A stretch of 64,000 nt of DNA from Collinsella sp. (GTDB lineage Bacteria > Actinomycetota > Coriobacteriia > Coriobacteriales > Coriobacteriaceae). Under the pieces are notes generated by a model. The model saw nothing but the letters and a program-made list of their open reading frames with translations. It searched no databases and was not told the origin of the DNA. This document shows positions 16,926 through 25,650 of this stretch, one piece after another (position 1 is the first letter of the stretch; each line of letters opens with the position of its first letter). Where the stretch lies: the NCBI GenBank assembly GCA_019414025.1, contig DXMU01000002.1, positions 1 to 64,000 on the forward strand, in the 5' to 3' direction. The position numbers were made by a program, and so were the translations under genes.

Positions 16926-18284
16926 GACCGGCTTGACCTCCAGCTTAATCCCCTTGGCACAGGAGTCGCCCAAAACATCCGAAAGGGCCCAGGTCGCATA
17001 TAGAGGCAAATAGAGAACCGCTCCGTTGCGCTCAACGTTGCCTCTCGAGAAAACAATCCCGAGCCTTACGCCATATTCAGCCGTATCAAGCACATGACCG
17101 AGCGCAGCGTGCGCGTGGTAATAGGAGCCCGATTTAACCTCGATCGGAACAGCCGTCCCATCCGGTCCATCGACCACAAAGTCCACTTCACCGCGCTTTT
17201 TTGTCTGATAGTAGTAAAGCTGGCGATTTTGGGCAGCCAGCTGCTGGGCCACCACGTTTTCGTAAATGCCGCCCAGATTGGGCTCCTTGCTATCAAGATA
17301 CGCCGCTTGGGCGACTCCAACGGGGTAGCGCGCCATCAACATGCCCGTATCCGATTGATATAGCTTGAACTGCGATGGCCGCGCCGTCTTGAGCAGGGGC
17401 GATTTTGGCTCGGTTACGATATCGGCTTTGAGAGCAACGCCGGCATCGACAAGCCATACAAAATCTCGCTGATACTTCTCGTAGTAAGCCTTGGGGTCAA
17501 TGGAATTGAGCACGAAGCGCTTGTTTTCGCCCTCGAGCATAATAGGGAGCTGATCGTAGATGCTCTGCACCTGCAGGGCTCGCCCGTTTGCATACTTGGA
17601 GATATCCCGCCGGTACTGTTCGTTGAGCTCTGACTGTAGCCGACGAACAGAGGCAAGGTCGCCCTGCGTGTCAAGGAAACGCTGCACAACCTCCGGCATT
17701 CCGCCGACAACGGTATAGGTCCTGAAGTTTGCCATCATCGCGTCATGAATGTAATCAGGAATGGGCCTCTCGCTGATACACGCGTCACGTATCGTTTGAC
17801 GAGCCCCCTCGCTCACCCCGATTGCCCAGCAAAACTCCTCAAAATCGAGCGGGAACATCCTAAGCTCGTGGACATACCCCACGGGATAGGACCTGACGCC
17901 CTTGAGCTGGGTCCCGAGCATTGACCCCGAAAACGCCCAACGGCACCTCCCGTCCTCAACAAGGAACTTTGCCATCGTCATGATGTCGGGGGCCTCTTGG
18001 ACCTCATCGATAAACACGAGCGTTTTGCCTGGTGCAATCGACTTTCCCGAAAGAAGCGTCACCCTGCTGATGAAATCATCGGCATCCCGCGCCTCGAGAA
18101 GAGCATCTTTTGCCTGGCGATTTTCCATGAGGTTAAGCTCGATGTAGGTTGCATGGTTGGCTTTGCCAAATGCGCGAATCGAATAGCTTTTGCCAATCTG
18201 GCGAGAACCCGTAATGAATAAGGCCTTTTGCTCGGCAGACTTCAGCCAACGCTCCAGCTCTGCCGCTATTTTCCTGCGCAGCAT
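16923..18284 (-). CDS. DUF4143 family ATP-binding protein (second copy)
   Basis: A 453-residue member of the same family as the gene at 14944, but only distantly similar in sequence. Walker A is GSRQIGKSY near residue 27-35, Walker B is LVFIDEVQEAP near residue 91-101, and the C-terminal nuclease-like core is RGEVDFVVD followed by VPIEVKSGSYYHAH. ATG 18284 is preferred over an in-frame ATG at 18305 because GGGGAGAGCCT stands before it. An array of direct repeats with 33-bp period lies just upstream (18308-18395). Function unknown. Confidence 0.85.
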   Translation of the reverse strand: MLRRKIAAELERWLKSAEQKALFITGSRQIGKSYSIRAFGKANHATYIELNLMENRQAKDALLEARDADDFISRVTLLSGKSIAPGKTLVFIDEVQEAPDIMTMAKFLVEDGRCRWAFSGSMLGTQLKGVRSYPVGYVHELRMFPLDFEEFCWAIGVSEGARQTIRDACISERPIPDYIHDAMMANFRTYTVVGGMPEVVQRFLDTQGDLASVRRLQSELNEQYRRDISKYANGRALQVQSIYDQLPIMLEGENKRFVLNSIDPKAYYEKYQRDFVWLVDAGVALKADIVTEPKSPLLKTARPSQFKLYQSDTGMLMARYPVGVAQAAYLDSKEPNLGGIYENVVAQQLAAQNRQLYYYQTKKRGEVDFVVDGPDGTAVPIEVKSGSYYHAHAALGHVLDTAEYGVRLGIVFSRGNVERNGAVLYLPLYATWALSDVLGDSCAKGIKLEVKPV

Positions 18285-18307
18285 AGGCTCTCCCCTCAGC
18301 GTCATCG

Positions 18308-18395
18308 AATGAAATGCAAAGTTTTATACGCTTGATTATCGATGAAACGCAGAATTTATAGAACTTAAAATCAAATGAAATGCAGAGATTTGAGA
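18308..18395. promoter_or_regulatory. Three direct repeats at 33-bp spacing upstream of the second DUF4143 ATPase
   Basis: TGAAATGCAAAGTTTTATA, TGAAACGCAGAATTTATA and TGAAATGCAGAGATTTGA start at 18310, 18343 and 18376, exactly 33 bp apart. They lie directly upstream of the ATG at 18284. A TATAAA box on the minus strand is embedded between copies. Probably operator sites. Confidence 0.75.
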
Positions 18396-18426
18396 TTATA
18401 AGCAAAAGAAGGGGCGCCACCGGCGA

Positions 18427-18457
18427 ATGTGGCAAAGGGGCTGTCCCTTTGCCACAT
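18427..18457. repeat. Palindromic repeat, AAAGGGAC family
   Basis: ATGTGGC/GCCACAT arms with an AAAGGGGCTGTCCCTTT core: the arm carries a paired change relative to the GTGAC copies. Confidence 0.88.
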
Positions 18458-18466
18458 TGCGCTCGA

Positions 18467-18796
18467 CTACTCGTCAACGATCTCGGCAAGCCAGACGTTC
18501 AGTGTATCGACCTCGGGGCAGCAGAACTTTGCCGTGCCGGGCTCGTTGCCAGGCACGGTTCCGCCATAGCGCAGGATATCGATATAGGGAAAGCCCACAT
18601 GGCAGGCCATGGCGCACATCTTGCCGCGGTCTCGGTCGAAGTCAAAAACGTCGCCCGGCTTGTGACCATGGTGGCAGCGGCACGCACCCAGCTGGTCCAC
18701 GCAGCTCACGCGGATACGCGGACGCTTGCCACGCGGCGCGCCGAGCGGCTTGTTATCGCCCGCAGGCTTGATGCCGCCCTCGCCAGCATTACTCAT
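18467..18796 (-). CDS. TIGR04076-like cysteine-containing small protein
   Basis: A 109-residue protein with seven Cys residues, including ACRCHHGHKPGD, GKMCAMACH and FCCPEVD. The pattern recalls the TIGR04076 family of small proteins of unknown function found in anaerobes; the Cys/His residues may bind a metal. The start codon overlaps the end of the pyridoxal kinase-like gene by eight bases, so translation is probably coupled. The family assignment is from memory of the motif pattern. Confidence 0.65.
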   Translation of the reverse strand: MSNAGEGGIKPAGDNKPLGAPRGKRPRIRVSCVDQLGACRCHHGHKPGDVFDFDRDRGKMCAMACHVGFPYIDILRYGGTVPGNEPGTAKFCCPEVDTLNVWLAEIVDE

Positions 18797-19613
18797 GGTC
18801 GATCACATCCAGGCAGGCCTCGATGGGAAGGCCGGCCGATTTGTCCTCTTGGTCGGCATTGCGCTCGATAAGCTCAGCCACCACACGCATGGCATCGGCC
18901 GTCGCGCGCTGCAGACTCCAACCGCTCATCACGCGACCCATCAACACGGCCGAGAACGTATCGCCCGTGCCCGGGAAGTACACCGGGATCAGCTCAAACG
19001 GAATCTCAAAGTACTCCCCCGCCACATGATCGTAACCGACGACGGCACTCGCCCCATCGACCTTTGCACTCGTAATGACAACCGACTTGGTGCCCAACGC
19101 GAGCATAGCGTCCACGAGCGCGCGGGCCTCATCGGCCGTAATCTCTTCGGCGATAGGCGTATCGGTGAGCAGGCACGCCTCGGTATAGTTGGGCACCGCG
19201 TAGTCGGCGCACTCGACCAGGCTGCGCATGAGTCCGATGGTCGACTCGGGCACGCCGGCATAGAGCTTGCCGTTATCGCCCATGATGGGGTCGACGAATA
19301 CCTTGGTGCCTTTTTGCGCACGGCGGTGGCAAAAGTCCGAGATGATGCGTGTCTCTTCCTCGGTCACGATAAAGCCGGTCGAGATGGCGTCGAACTCAAA
19401 GCCGAGCTCCTCCCAGATAGCGAGGCTTTGGCGCACGTACTCGGTGGTGTCGTGGATGTAGAACTTGGGGTAGTTAAGCGTGTCGGAAACGAGCGCCGTC
19501 GGCAGGTTATGGATACGGTAGCCCATGTGCGACAGCACCGGCAGCATGGCGGAAAGCGCGACCTTGCCGTAGCCGCACATATCGTTGATCAGCAGCAGCT
19601 GAGTATTCTTCAT
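18789..19613 (-). CDS. Pyridoxamine/pyridoxal kinase-like protein
   Basis: A 274-residue kinase of the ribokinase fold, resembling PdxK/PdxY, which phosphorylates B6 vitamers. Features: INDMCGYGKVALSAMLPVLS at the N terminus, FVDPIMGDNGKLY near residue 110 and the anion-hole motif YFPGTGDTFSAVLMG near residue 220, with the catalytic Asp in GTGD. ATG 19613 follows AAGGGAGACCCTC. It is the first gene of a two-gene unit with the Cys-rich small protein. Confidence 0.85.
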   Translation of the reverse strand: MKNTQLLLINDMCGYGKVALSAMLPVLSHMGYRIHNLPTALVSDTLNYPKFYIHDTTEYVRQSLAIWEELGFEFDAISTGFIVTEEETRIISDFCHRRAQKGTKVFVDPIMGDNGKLYAGVPESTIGLMRSLVECADYAVPNYTEACLLTDTPIAEEITADEARALVDAMLALGTKSVVITSAKVDGASAVVGYDHVAGEYFEIPFELIPVYFPGTGDTFSAVLMGRVMSGWSLQRATADAMRVVAELIERNADQEDKSAGLPIEACLDVIDHE

Positions 19614-19738
19614 GAGGGTCTCCCTTGGTTCGGGCACGGCGCAGCAGCACCACAGTGCGACTAAGTGTAGCGCAGGGGACGTTGTGAGCGGGCGCTACGG
19701 TCGCGAAGAGCGCATTGTTGCGAAAAGGTTTCGGAAAA

Positions 19739-19769
19739 TGATCCCTTTTCCTCCGTCCCCAAGGGATCA
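19739..19769. repeat. Palindromic repeat, TGATCC family
   Basis: TGATCCC/GGGATCA arms around TTTTCCTCCGTCCCCAA. It lies upstream of the pyridoxal kinase-like gene, in the divergent interval before marR. It matches 1091-1121 closely. Confidence 0.82.
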
Positions 19770-19820
19770 CATGCACCGAAGCGGACCGTGGCGGAATCAC
19801 ATGTTGAGGACGGACAGCGA

Positions 19821-19918
19821 AAACGCTCCTAAGCGAGCAAGGTGGCGTGAAAGAGGAGGGCATAGGCCTTGTGGCCATGCCCGACGATTGAACGCCAGAT
19901 TGCCGCTTAGGAGCGTTT
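19821..19918. repeat. Nested stem-loop element of about 98 bases
   Basis: The outer 15-bp stem AAACGCTCCTAAGCG/CGCTTAGGAGCGTTT encloses TGGCGT/ACGCCA and GGGCAT/ATGCCC stems in the correct nested order. It could be a structured RNA or a foldback repeat. It lies in the 450-base interval 19614-20060, which holds no protein gene. Confidence 0.7.
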
Positions 19919-19931
19919 GCAGCGTCGAGCG

Positions 19932-19959
19932 GTTACGGCGTTTGGTAAAACGCCGTAAC
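19932..19959. terminator. Perfect hairpin in the marR upstream region
   Basis: Twelve-base stem GTTACGGCGTTT/AAACGCCGTAAC with a GGTA loop, immediately upstream of the marR promoter. It may insulate that promoter from upstream transcription. Confidence 0.5.
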
Positions 19960-19976
19960 TTAATAAGTTTGGTACC

Positions 19977-20005
19977 TTGACATTGATTTCTCACGCTCCT
20001 AAATT
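19977..20005 (+). promoter_or_regulatory. Promoter of the marR-ABC operon
   Basis: TTGACA and TAAATT are separated by exactly 17 bases, about 55 bases before the marR start codon. Confidence 0.75.
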
Positions 20006-20006
20006 G

Positions 20007-20036
20007 GTTAGGCACAAAACAATTACACTACCTAAC
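20007..20036 (+). promoter_or_regulatory. Probable MarR operator
   Basis: Inverted GTTAGG...CCTAAC half-sites directly downstream of the -10 box. Their position suits autorepression by the MarR protein encoded next. Confidence 0.5.
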
Positions 20037-20060
20037 TAAAGAAAGGAGCAACACTAATTC

Positions 20061-20567
20061 ATGTGCGATGAACCTCTTAACCTTTGTTCGCATGAGCCCG
20101 GCGGCGACCCGTCACAGCCTGCGGATGTACCCGAAGCGGTTAGCTCAGAAGACAAGCTTGCCAAGCGCATCCTCAATAATCTGGGCTTTTGCGGCCATTA
20201 CATGCACTTTCATGGCGGAGGCGTATCCGGCAAGGCGCCCATCATCTGCCTGCTGGCCAAGCAACCCGGCGGCGAGATGTCGCAGCAGGAGCTCGGCATG
20301 CACTTCGACCTCAAGCCGGGATCGCTTTCCGAGATCCTGTCCAAGCTCGAGCTCAACGGCCTCATCGAGCGCAGCCGTAACCCCAAGGATCGACGGCAGC
20401 TCACCATTCGCCTGACCGAAACCGGCCGGGAAAACGCCCGCATCGACCAGGCGGCCCGCATTCGCTTTAGAGAGCAAGCCTTTAGTGCCCTCACCCACGA
20501 CGAGCGCGAGCGGCTCGCCGAAATGCTCGAGAAAATCCGTGTAACCTGGGAGGAACTGGATGATTAA
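20061..20567 (+). CDS. MarR family transcriptional regulator
   Basis: A 168-residue winged-helix repressor. The recognition region is QQELGMHFDLKPGSLSEILS near residue 75-95, followed by the wing RSRNPKDRRQLTIRLTETG near residue 112-130. The start ATG follows AAAGGAGCAACACTAATTC. It overlaps the first ABC exporter gene by eight bases, so regulator and exporter are translationally coupled: the usual arrangement of a drug- or peptide-sensing repressor controlling its own exporter. Confidence 0.92.
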   Translation: MCDEPLNLCSHEPGGDPSQPADVPEAVSSEDKLAKRILNNLGFCGHYMHFHGGGVSGKAPIICLLAKQPGGEMSQQELGMHFDLKPGSLSEILSKLELNGLIERSRNPKDRRQLTIRLTETGRENARIDQAARIRFREQAFSALTHDERERLAEMLEKIRVTWEELDD

Positions 20568-22374
20568 AACCCTCATGGGCAGCATCCGCGACTATATGAA
20601 AGTCACCGTTGCCACGCCGTTGCTCGTGCTTGGCGAGGTGCTCTGCGAGATGCTGATTCCATTTATCACCGCCAACCTGATCGACGCCATCAAAGACGGC
20701 GCCACCGTAGCCGAGATGCTTCCCACCGCGGGCCTTTTGGTGCTCATCGCGCTGACATCGCTTGCTTTTGGCGCCGCGGCAGGCATCACCTGCAGCCATG
20801 CGAGCTGCGGCTTCGCCAAGAACCTGCGTCACGACCTGTTCTACAAAATCCAGACGTTCAGCTTTGCCAACATCGATGAGTTCTCGAGCTCATCGCTCGT
20901 CACGCGCCTGACCACCGATATCAACAACGTGCAGCAGGCCTTTATGATGATCATCCGTATCGCCGTGCGCGCGCCGCTGGTATTGATCTTCGCCTTTACC
21001 ATGGCGTTTATCATGGGCGGCAACGTCGCCATGGTCTACCTGGTCATCATTCCGCTGTTGGGCTTTGGACTGTTCTTTATCATCTTTAAGGTGCGCCCCA
21101 TCTTCTCGCGCGTGTTCCACAAGTACGATGCCCTTAACGAGTCCGTCGAGGAAAACGTCACCGGCATGCGCGTGGTCAAGAGCTATGTGCGCGAAGACTT
21201 TGAGAAGGAGAAGTTCGCGACCGCCGCGCGCGACGTCCAGATGGACTTCACCCGCGCCGAGAAGCTGCTCGCCTTTAACAACCCCATGATGAACATCTGC
21301 GTCAACGGCGCGTTTGTCGTCATCATCTACCTGGGCTCCAAGCTCATCATCACGAGCCAGGGTACGCTGTTCGACGTGGGCCAGCTCTCCTCGACCTTTA
21401 CCTATGGTTTCCAGATTCTCATGAGCCTGATGCAGCTGTCGATGATCTTTGTCATGGTGACCATGGCCGACGAATCGGCACACCGCATTGCCGAGGTGCT
21501 GGCCGCCGAGCCCACGATCGCCGATCCGACCGAGCCCGTACTCGAGGTTGCCGACGGTTCCATCGACTTTGACCACGTGAGCTTTAAGTATTCCAAGCAT
21601 GCGAAGCGCCAGGCGCTCGACGATATCGACCTGCACATTACGAGCGGCGAGACCATCGGCATCATCGGCGGCACCGGCTCGGCCAAGTCCACGCTCGTTA
21701 ACCTCATCGCCCGCCTGTACGACACCACCGAAGGCGCTGTGCGCGTGGGCGGCGTGGACGTGCGCGACTACGACCTGGACGCGCTGCGTCACCAGGTCGC
21801 CATGGTGCTGCAGAAAAACGTGCTGTTTAGCGGCACCATCGCCGAGAACCTGCGTTGGGGCGACCCGAACGCCACCGACGAGGAAGTCCGCGAGGCAGCG
21901 CATCTGGCCTGCGCCGACGAGTTTGTCGACGGTTTCCCCAAGGGCTACGACACCTGGATCGAACAGGGCGGCTCTAATGTTTCGGGCGGTCAGAAGCAGC
22001 GCCTGTGCATTGCACGCGCCCTGCTGCGTCGCCCCAAGATCTTGATCCTGGACGACTCCACCAGCGCCGTCGACACCAAGACCGACGCCAAGATCCGCGC
22101 AGGGCTGGCAAGCTATCTGCCCAACACGACCAAGCTCATCATCGCCCAGCGCATCAGCTCCGTGCAGGACGCAGACCGCATCATCGTCATGGAGGGCGGC
22201 CGTATCGCGCAGATCGGCAACCATGACGAGCTACTCAAGACGAGCGAGATCTACCGCGAGACCTTTACCTCGCAAAACAAGATGTCTGCCGAGGGCGAAG
22301 GGGCCGTCGAGGCCGACACCGAGGCATCCGCAACGCAAGCTCAGACCCAGGAAGGAGGCGAGGCACATGAGTAA
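20560..22374 (+). CDS. ABC exporter half-transporter, degenerate ATP site
   Basis: A 604-residue fused membrane and ATPase subunit with six helices in the first 300 residues. Walker A near residue 366 reads GGTGSAKST, with Ala where Gly normally precedes Lys. The signature is NVSGGQKQRLCIARA and Walker B near residue 494 reads ILILDDSTSAVDT, with Asp in place of the catalytic Glu. This is the pattern of the non-canonical half of heterodimeric exporters. It overlaps marR upstream and the second subunit downstream by eight bases each. The substrate (drug, lipid or peptide) is unknown. Confidence 0.92.
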   Translation: MIKTLMGSIRDYMKVTVATPLLVLGEVLCEMLIPFITANLIDAIKDGATVAEMLPTAGLLVLIALTSLAFGAAAGITCSHASCGFAKNLRHDLFYKIQTFSFANIDEFSSSSLVTRLTTDINNVQQAFMMIIRIAVRAPLVLIFAFTMAFIMGGNVAMVYLVIIPLLGFGLFFIIFKVRPIFSRVFHKYDALNESVEENVTGMRVVKSYVREDFEKEKFATAARDVQMDFTRAEKLLAFNNPMMNICVNGAFVVIIYLGSKLIITSQGTLFDVGQLSSTFTYGFQILMSLMQLSMIFVMVTMADESAHRIAEVLAAEPTIADPTEPVLEVADGSIDFDHVSFKYSKHAKRQALDDIDLHITSGETIGIIGGTGSAKSTLVNLIARLYDTTEGAVRVGGVDVRDYDLDALRHQVAMVLQKNVLFSGTIAENLRWGDPNATDEEVREAAHLACADEFVDGFPKGYDTWIEQGGSNVSGGQKQRLCIARALLRRPKILILDDSTSAVDTKTDAKIRAGLASYLPNTTKLIIAQRISSVQDADRIIVMEGGRIAQIGNHDELLKTSEIYRETFTSQNKMSAEGEGAVEADTEASATQAQTQEGGEAHE

Positions 22375-24286
22375 GGCAACGACGGCCGAGCGCGCGCTCA
22401 ACCGTAAGGGCGGCACCATGTCGCGCCTCATCAAGACGCTCTTTGGCTTCTATCCCGTGCTTTTGCCCCTTGTCGTCGCCGGCGTGGTGCTCTGCGCCAT
22501 CATCAACTCCATCGGCGCGACCTTCTTGCAGAGCGCCCTGCAGATTATTAGCGAATCGTGGCAGTCGGGCGATTGGGAAGCCGCACAGCCCAAGATTCTG
22601 CAGCTTGTGACCACCCTCGCCTGCATCTACGGCGTCGGCGTCCTGTCCTCGCTCTTCTGGAACCGCGCCATGGCTATCGTCACGCAGGGCTCGCTCGAGA
22701 AGCTGCGCGAGATGATGTTCAACCGCATGCAGGACCTGCCGATCCGCTACTTCGACACGCACCAGCGCGGCGATATCATGAGCCACTACACCAACGACAT
22801 CGATACGCTGCGCCAGATGATCAGTCAGTCGCTGCCCAACCTGCTCATGACGATCATCATCATCGTCACGGTGTTCTTTATCATGCTGTACTACAGCGTG
22901 TGGATGTGCCTGGTCATTGTGGCAGGCGTCGCCTTTATGACCTTTATGACCAAGCTGCTCGGCTCCAACTCCGCGCGCTTCTTTATTGCGCAGCAAACCG
23001 AGCTCGGCGTGGTCGAGGGTCATATCGAGGAAGTCATGAACGGCCAGAAGGTCGTCAAGGCATTCTGCCACGAGTCTGCCGCCGAGGCCGATTTTGACGA
23101 GCGCAACGAAAAGCTCTTCGAGGTCTCGCAGAAGGCCAACATGTACGCCAACATCCTCATGCCCATCCTTATGAACCTGGGCAACCTGCTCTACGTGCTG
23201 GTGGCGCTCGCCGGCGGCATTTTCCTGGCGCTGGGCGTGCCCAACCTGAGCATCTCGGGCATGGCGCTGTCCATCGCCGTCGTGGTGCCGTTCCTCAACA
23301 TGACCAAGCAGTTCTGCGGACAGATCGGCCAGATCTCGCAGCAGATCAACGCCGTGGTCATGGGTCTGGCCGGCGCCGACCGCATCTTTGAGCTCATCGA
23401 TGAGGAGCCCGAGGCCGACGAAGGCTACGTGACGCTCGTCAACGCGCAGGTGAACCCCGAGACTTGGGAGTTCGAGGAGGCCGACCACCACACCGGCATG
23501 TGGGCATGGAAACATCCGCACCGCGCAACCGGCGAGATCGAGTACGTGCCGCTGCGCGGTGACCTGGTCATGGACAACGTGGACTTTGGCTACACGCCCG
23601 ACCACGAGGTGCTGCACGGCGTGTCCGTGTTTGCCAAGCCGGGCCAGAAAGTCGCGTTTGTCGGCGCCACCGGTGCCGGCAAGACGACCATCACCAACCT
23701 CATCAACCGCTTCTATGACATTGCCGACGGCAAGATTCGCTACGACGGCATCAACGTCAATAAGATCCGCAAGGCCGATCTGCGCCGCTCGCTGGGCGTC
23801 GTGCTGCAGGACGTGAACCTGTTCACCGGCACCGTGATGGATAACATCCGCTACGGCAACCTGGATGCCACCGACGAGGAGTGCATCGCGGCGGCAAAGC
23901 TCGCGGGCGCGGACGACTTTATCACCCGCCTCCCCGACGGCTATGACACCATGCTCACCGGCAACGGCGCCCAGCTGTCGCAGGGCCAGCGCCAGCTGAT
24001 TTCGATCGCGCGCGCCGCCGTCGCCGATCCGCCGGCAATGATTCTGGACGAAGCCACGAGCTCCATCGACACCCGCACCGAAGCCATCGTGCAGGCGGGC
24101 ATGGATAAGCTCATGGAGGGCCGCACGACGTTTGTCATCGCGCACCGCCTTTCCACCGTGCGCAACTCCGACGCGATCATCTGTCTGGATCACGGCCGCA
24201 TCATCGAGCGCGGCAACCACGACGAGCTGATTGCCAAGCGCGGGTACTACTACCAGCTGTACACGGGAGCGTTTGAGCTGGAGTAG
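22367..24286 (+). CDS. ABC exporter half-transporter, canonical ATP site
   Basis: A 639-residue partner of the preceding gene. The N-terminal membrane domain is followed by an unusual acidic linker of about 50 residues before the ATPase domain (near residue 350-395, with TWEFEEADHHTGMWAWK). Walker A is GATGAGKTT near residue 432, the signature is LSQGQRQLISIARA and Walker B is AMILDEATSSIDT with the catalytic Glu intact. ATG 22367 follows GGAGGCGAGGCAC and overlaps the upstream gene by eight bases. A strong terminator follows at 24450. Confidence 0.92.
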   Translation: MSKATTAERALNRKGGTMSRLIKTLFGFYPVLLPLVVAGVVLCAIINSIGATFLQSALQIISESWQSGDWEAAQPKILQLVTTLACIYGVGVLSSLFWNRAMAIVTQGSLEKLREMMFNRMQDLPIRYFDTHQRGDIMSHYTNDIDTLRQMISQSLPNLLMTIIIIVTVFFIMLYYSVWMCLVIVAGVAFMTFMTKLLGSNSARFFIAQQTELGVVEGHIEEVMNGQKVVKAFCHESAAEADFDERNEKLFEVSQKANMYANILMPILMNLGNLLYVLVALAGGIFLALGVPNLSISGMALSIAVVVPFLNMTKQFCGQIGQISQQINAVVMGLAGADRIFELIDEEPEADEGYVTLVNAQVNPETWEFEEADHHTGMWAWKHPHRATGEIEYVPLRGDLVMDNVDFGYTPDHEVLHGVSVFAKPGQKVAFVGATGAGKTTITNLINRFYDIADGKIRYDGINVNKIRKADLRRSLGVVLQDVNLFTGTVMDNIRYGNLDATDEECIAAAKLAGADDFITRLPDGYDTMLTGNGAQLSQGQRQLISIARAAVADPPAMILDEATSSIDTRTEAIVQAGMDKLMEGRTTFVIAHRLSTVRNSDAIICLDHGRIIERGNHDELIAKRGYYYQLYTGAFELE

Positions 24287-24300
24287 GAACGGTTACTGAC

Positions 24301-24406
24301 GGAGGGTGCCCCGGGGCGTCGGGGTAATTCCTCCGTGCTCAAACATTCTCGCTTCGCTGCGAAACTGCGCGCGGAGGAAATACCCCGCCGCCCCGGGGCA
24401 CCCTCC
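24301..24406. repeat. Long-arm foldback repeat
   Basis: Arms of about 38 bases (24301-24338 and 24369-24406) pair with only a few mismatches; the outer 18 bp are perfect. The loop is 30 bases. It begins 15 bases after the ABC exporter stop codon. Confidence 0.85.
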
Positions 24407-24449
24407 TGCGCGCAATCAGCCCGTTGTTTAAAACGGAATAAAGGTTAGT

Positions 24450-24485
24450 GAGGCCCTGGCCGTTTGGCCAGGGCCTCGTTTTGTT
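24450..24485 (+). terminator. Rho-independent terminator of the marR-ABC operon
   Basis: Perfect 12-bp stem GAGGCCCTGGCC/GGCCAGGGCCTC with a GTTT loop, followed by GTTTTGTT. Confidence 0.9.
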
Positions 24486-24575
24486 AGTCTTTTTGGGACG
24501 GGGCTTTTTAACTACTTTGAGGGTGCGCAGGCAGGGCGGCGAAAGTAGCTAAAAAAGCCCCGTCCCAAAAAGACT
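24486..24575. repeat. Long-arm foldback repeat
   Basis: AGTCTTTTTGGGACGGGGCT and its inverted copy form arms of about 33 bases around a GC-rich core of about 23 bases. It lies between the operon terminator and the convergent LysR gene. Confidence 0.85.
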
Positions 24576-24591
24576 ACCCGCGCCAAATGAG

Positions 24592-25470
24592 CTAGGTGAG
24601 AAGCTGGGCCATGGCGTTGACGAATTTTTGGACTTGGAGGGTGGGCTCGAGCGGGTAGTGCAAGAAGACCGGCACCTCGCGGCCGCATAGGAACGGCACG
24701 CCCACAAAGGCCGGATGCACGCCCGACCACGCTCCGCAGGTGAGCATCGCGTCGCCCTTTTCCTCGGCATCGTTGAACAGCGCAAAGTCAAAGCTATCCA
24801 CATCGATCACGTCCACGCCGCCGTCGGCCAAAAGATCGATGCGCAGGCTGTCCATGGCGTCGTTGCCGTGACGGAGCACGCGCAGGCGCATGCCCTCCAG
24901 GTCGGCAACCGTGATGCGCGTCTTGCGCGCGAGCCGGCTCGTGCGCGGCACGTCGATATAAAACGGCACGTTGACGATGAGGAGCTTTTGGCAGGCGTCG
25001 CCCCAGCGCGGGGTCGAAAAACTCGACTGCACCACATCCACCTCGCGCCCCAGGCTGCGCATAACGGATTCGCGCTCGTCATAGAGATCGCTCACCGGCA
25101 CAATCTCAAAGCGCAACGACGGCTCCAGCTCGTGCACGTCCGTCCACATCGACAGCGTCTGGCGCCCCGGGCACATCATCGACACGCCCAAGCGCACCGC
25201 ACCGCCATCGCCCGCCGCGCGCCGGGCACGACGCAGTGCGTCCTCGGACTGGCGCATGATCGAGCGCGCGTCGTCCACCAGTAGCGCACCAGCCGGCGTC
25301 ACCTTAACGCCCGAGTGCGACCGCTCGAACAGCGTGATGCCGAACTCGGCCTCGAAGCCCGAAACCTGCTTGACGAGTGCCGGCGTCGACACGCGCAGCT
25401 TTGCCGCGGCACGCGAGAAGCTTCCCAGCTCCGCGGCGGCCGATATGGCCTCAAGTCGTCGATCGTACAC
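24592..25470 (-). CDS. LysR family transcriptional regulator
   Basis: A 292-residue regulator with an N-terminal winged helix (AELGSFSRAAAKLRVSTPAL, residues 13-32) and a periplasmic-binding-protein-like effector domain. It is divergent from the SDR gene at 25704 with 233 bases between, the classic layout for a LysR activator controlling the neighbouring catabolic genes (SDR, MFS, Gfo/Idh/MocA). The effector is probably the compound imported by that MFS protein. The N-terminal domain is recognisable; the C-terminal half is more divergent. Confidence 0.85.
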   Translation of the reverse strand: MYDRRLEAISAAAELGSFSRAAAKLRVSTPALVKQVSGFEAEFGITLFERSHSGVKVTPAGALLVDDARSIMRQSEDALRRARRAAGDGGAVRLGVSMMCPGRQTLSMWTDVHELEPSLRFEIVPVSDLYDERESVMRSLGREVDVVQSSFSTPRWGDACQKLLIVNVPFYIDVPRTSRLARKTRITVADLEGMRLRVLRHGNDAMDSLRIDLLADGGVDVIDVDSFDFALFNDAEEKGDAMLTCGAWSGVHPAFVGVPFLCGREVPVFLHYPLEPTLQVQKFVNAMAQLLT

Positions 25471-25650
25471 GTCAATCTCCCGTTTCCAGACGTATGCCCA
25501 TGCGCGGCCGCAGGGGGTTGTTTTGGCAGGTCACACACTCAATTACGGACAAATCGTCTTGTGAGCTATAAACCAGAGGTTAACGCCATTTTAACAAATA
25601 TGCAATTCACCTGCGCGAACGCTAAGCATACGATAACCAGCGAAAACCAC

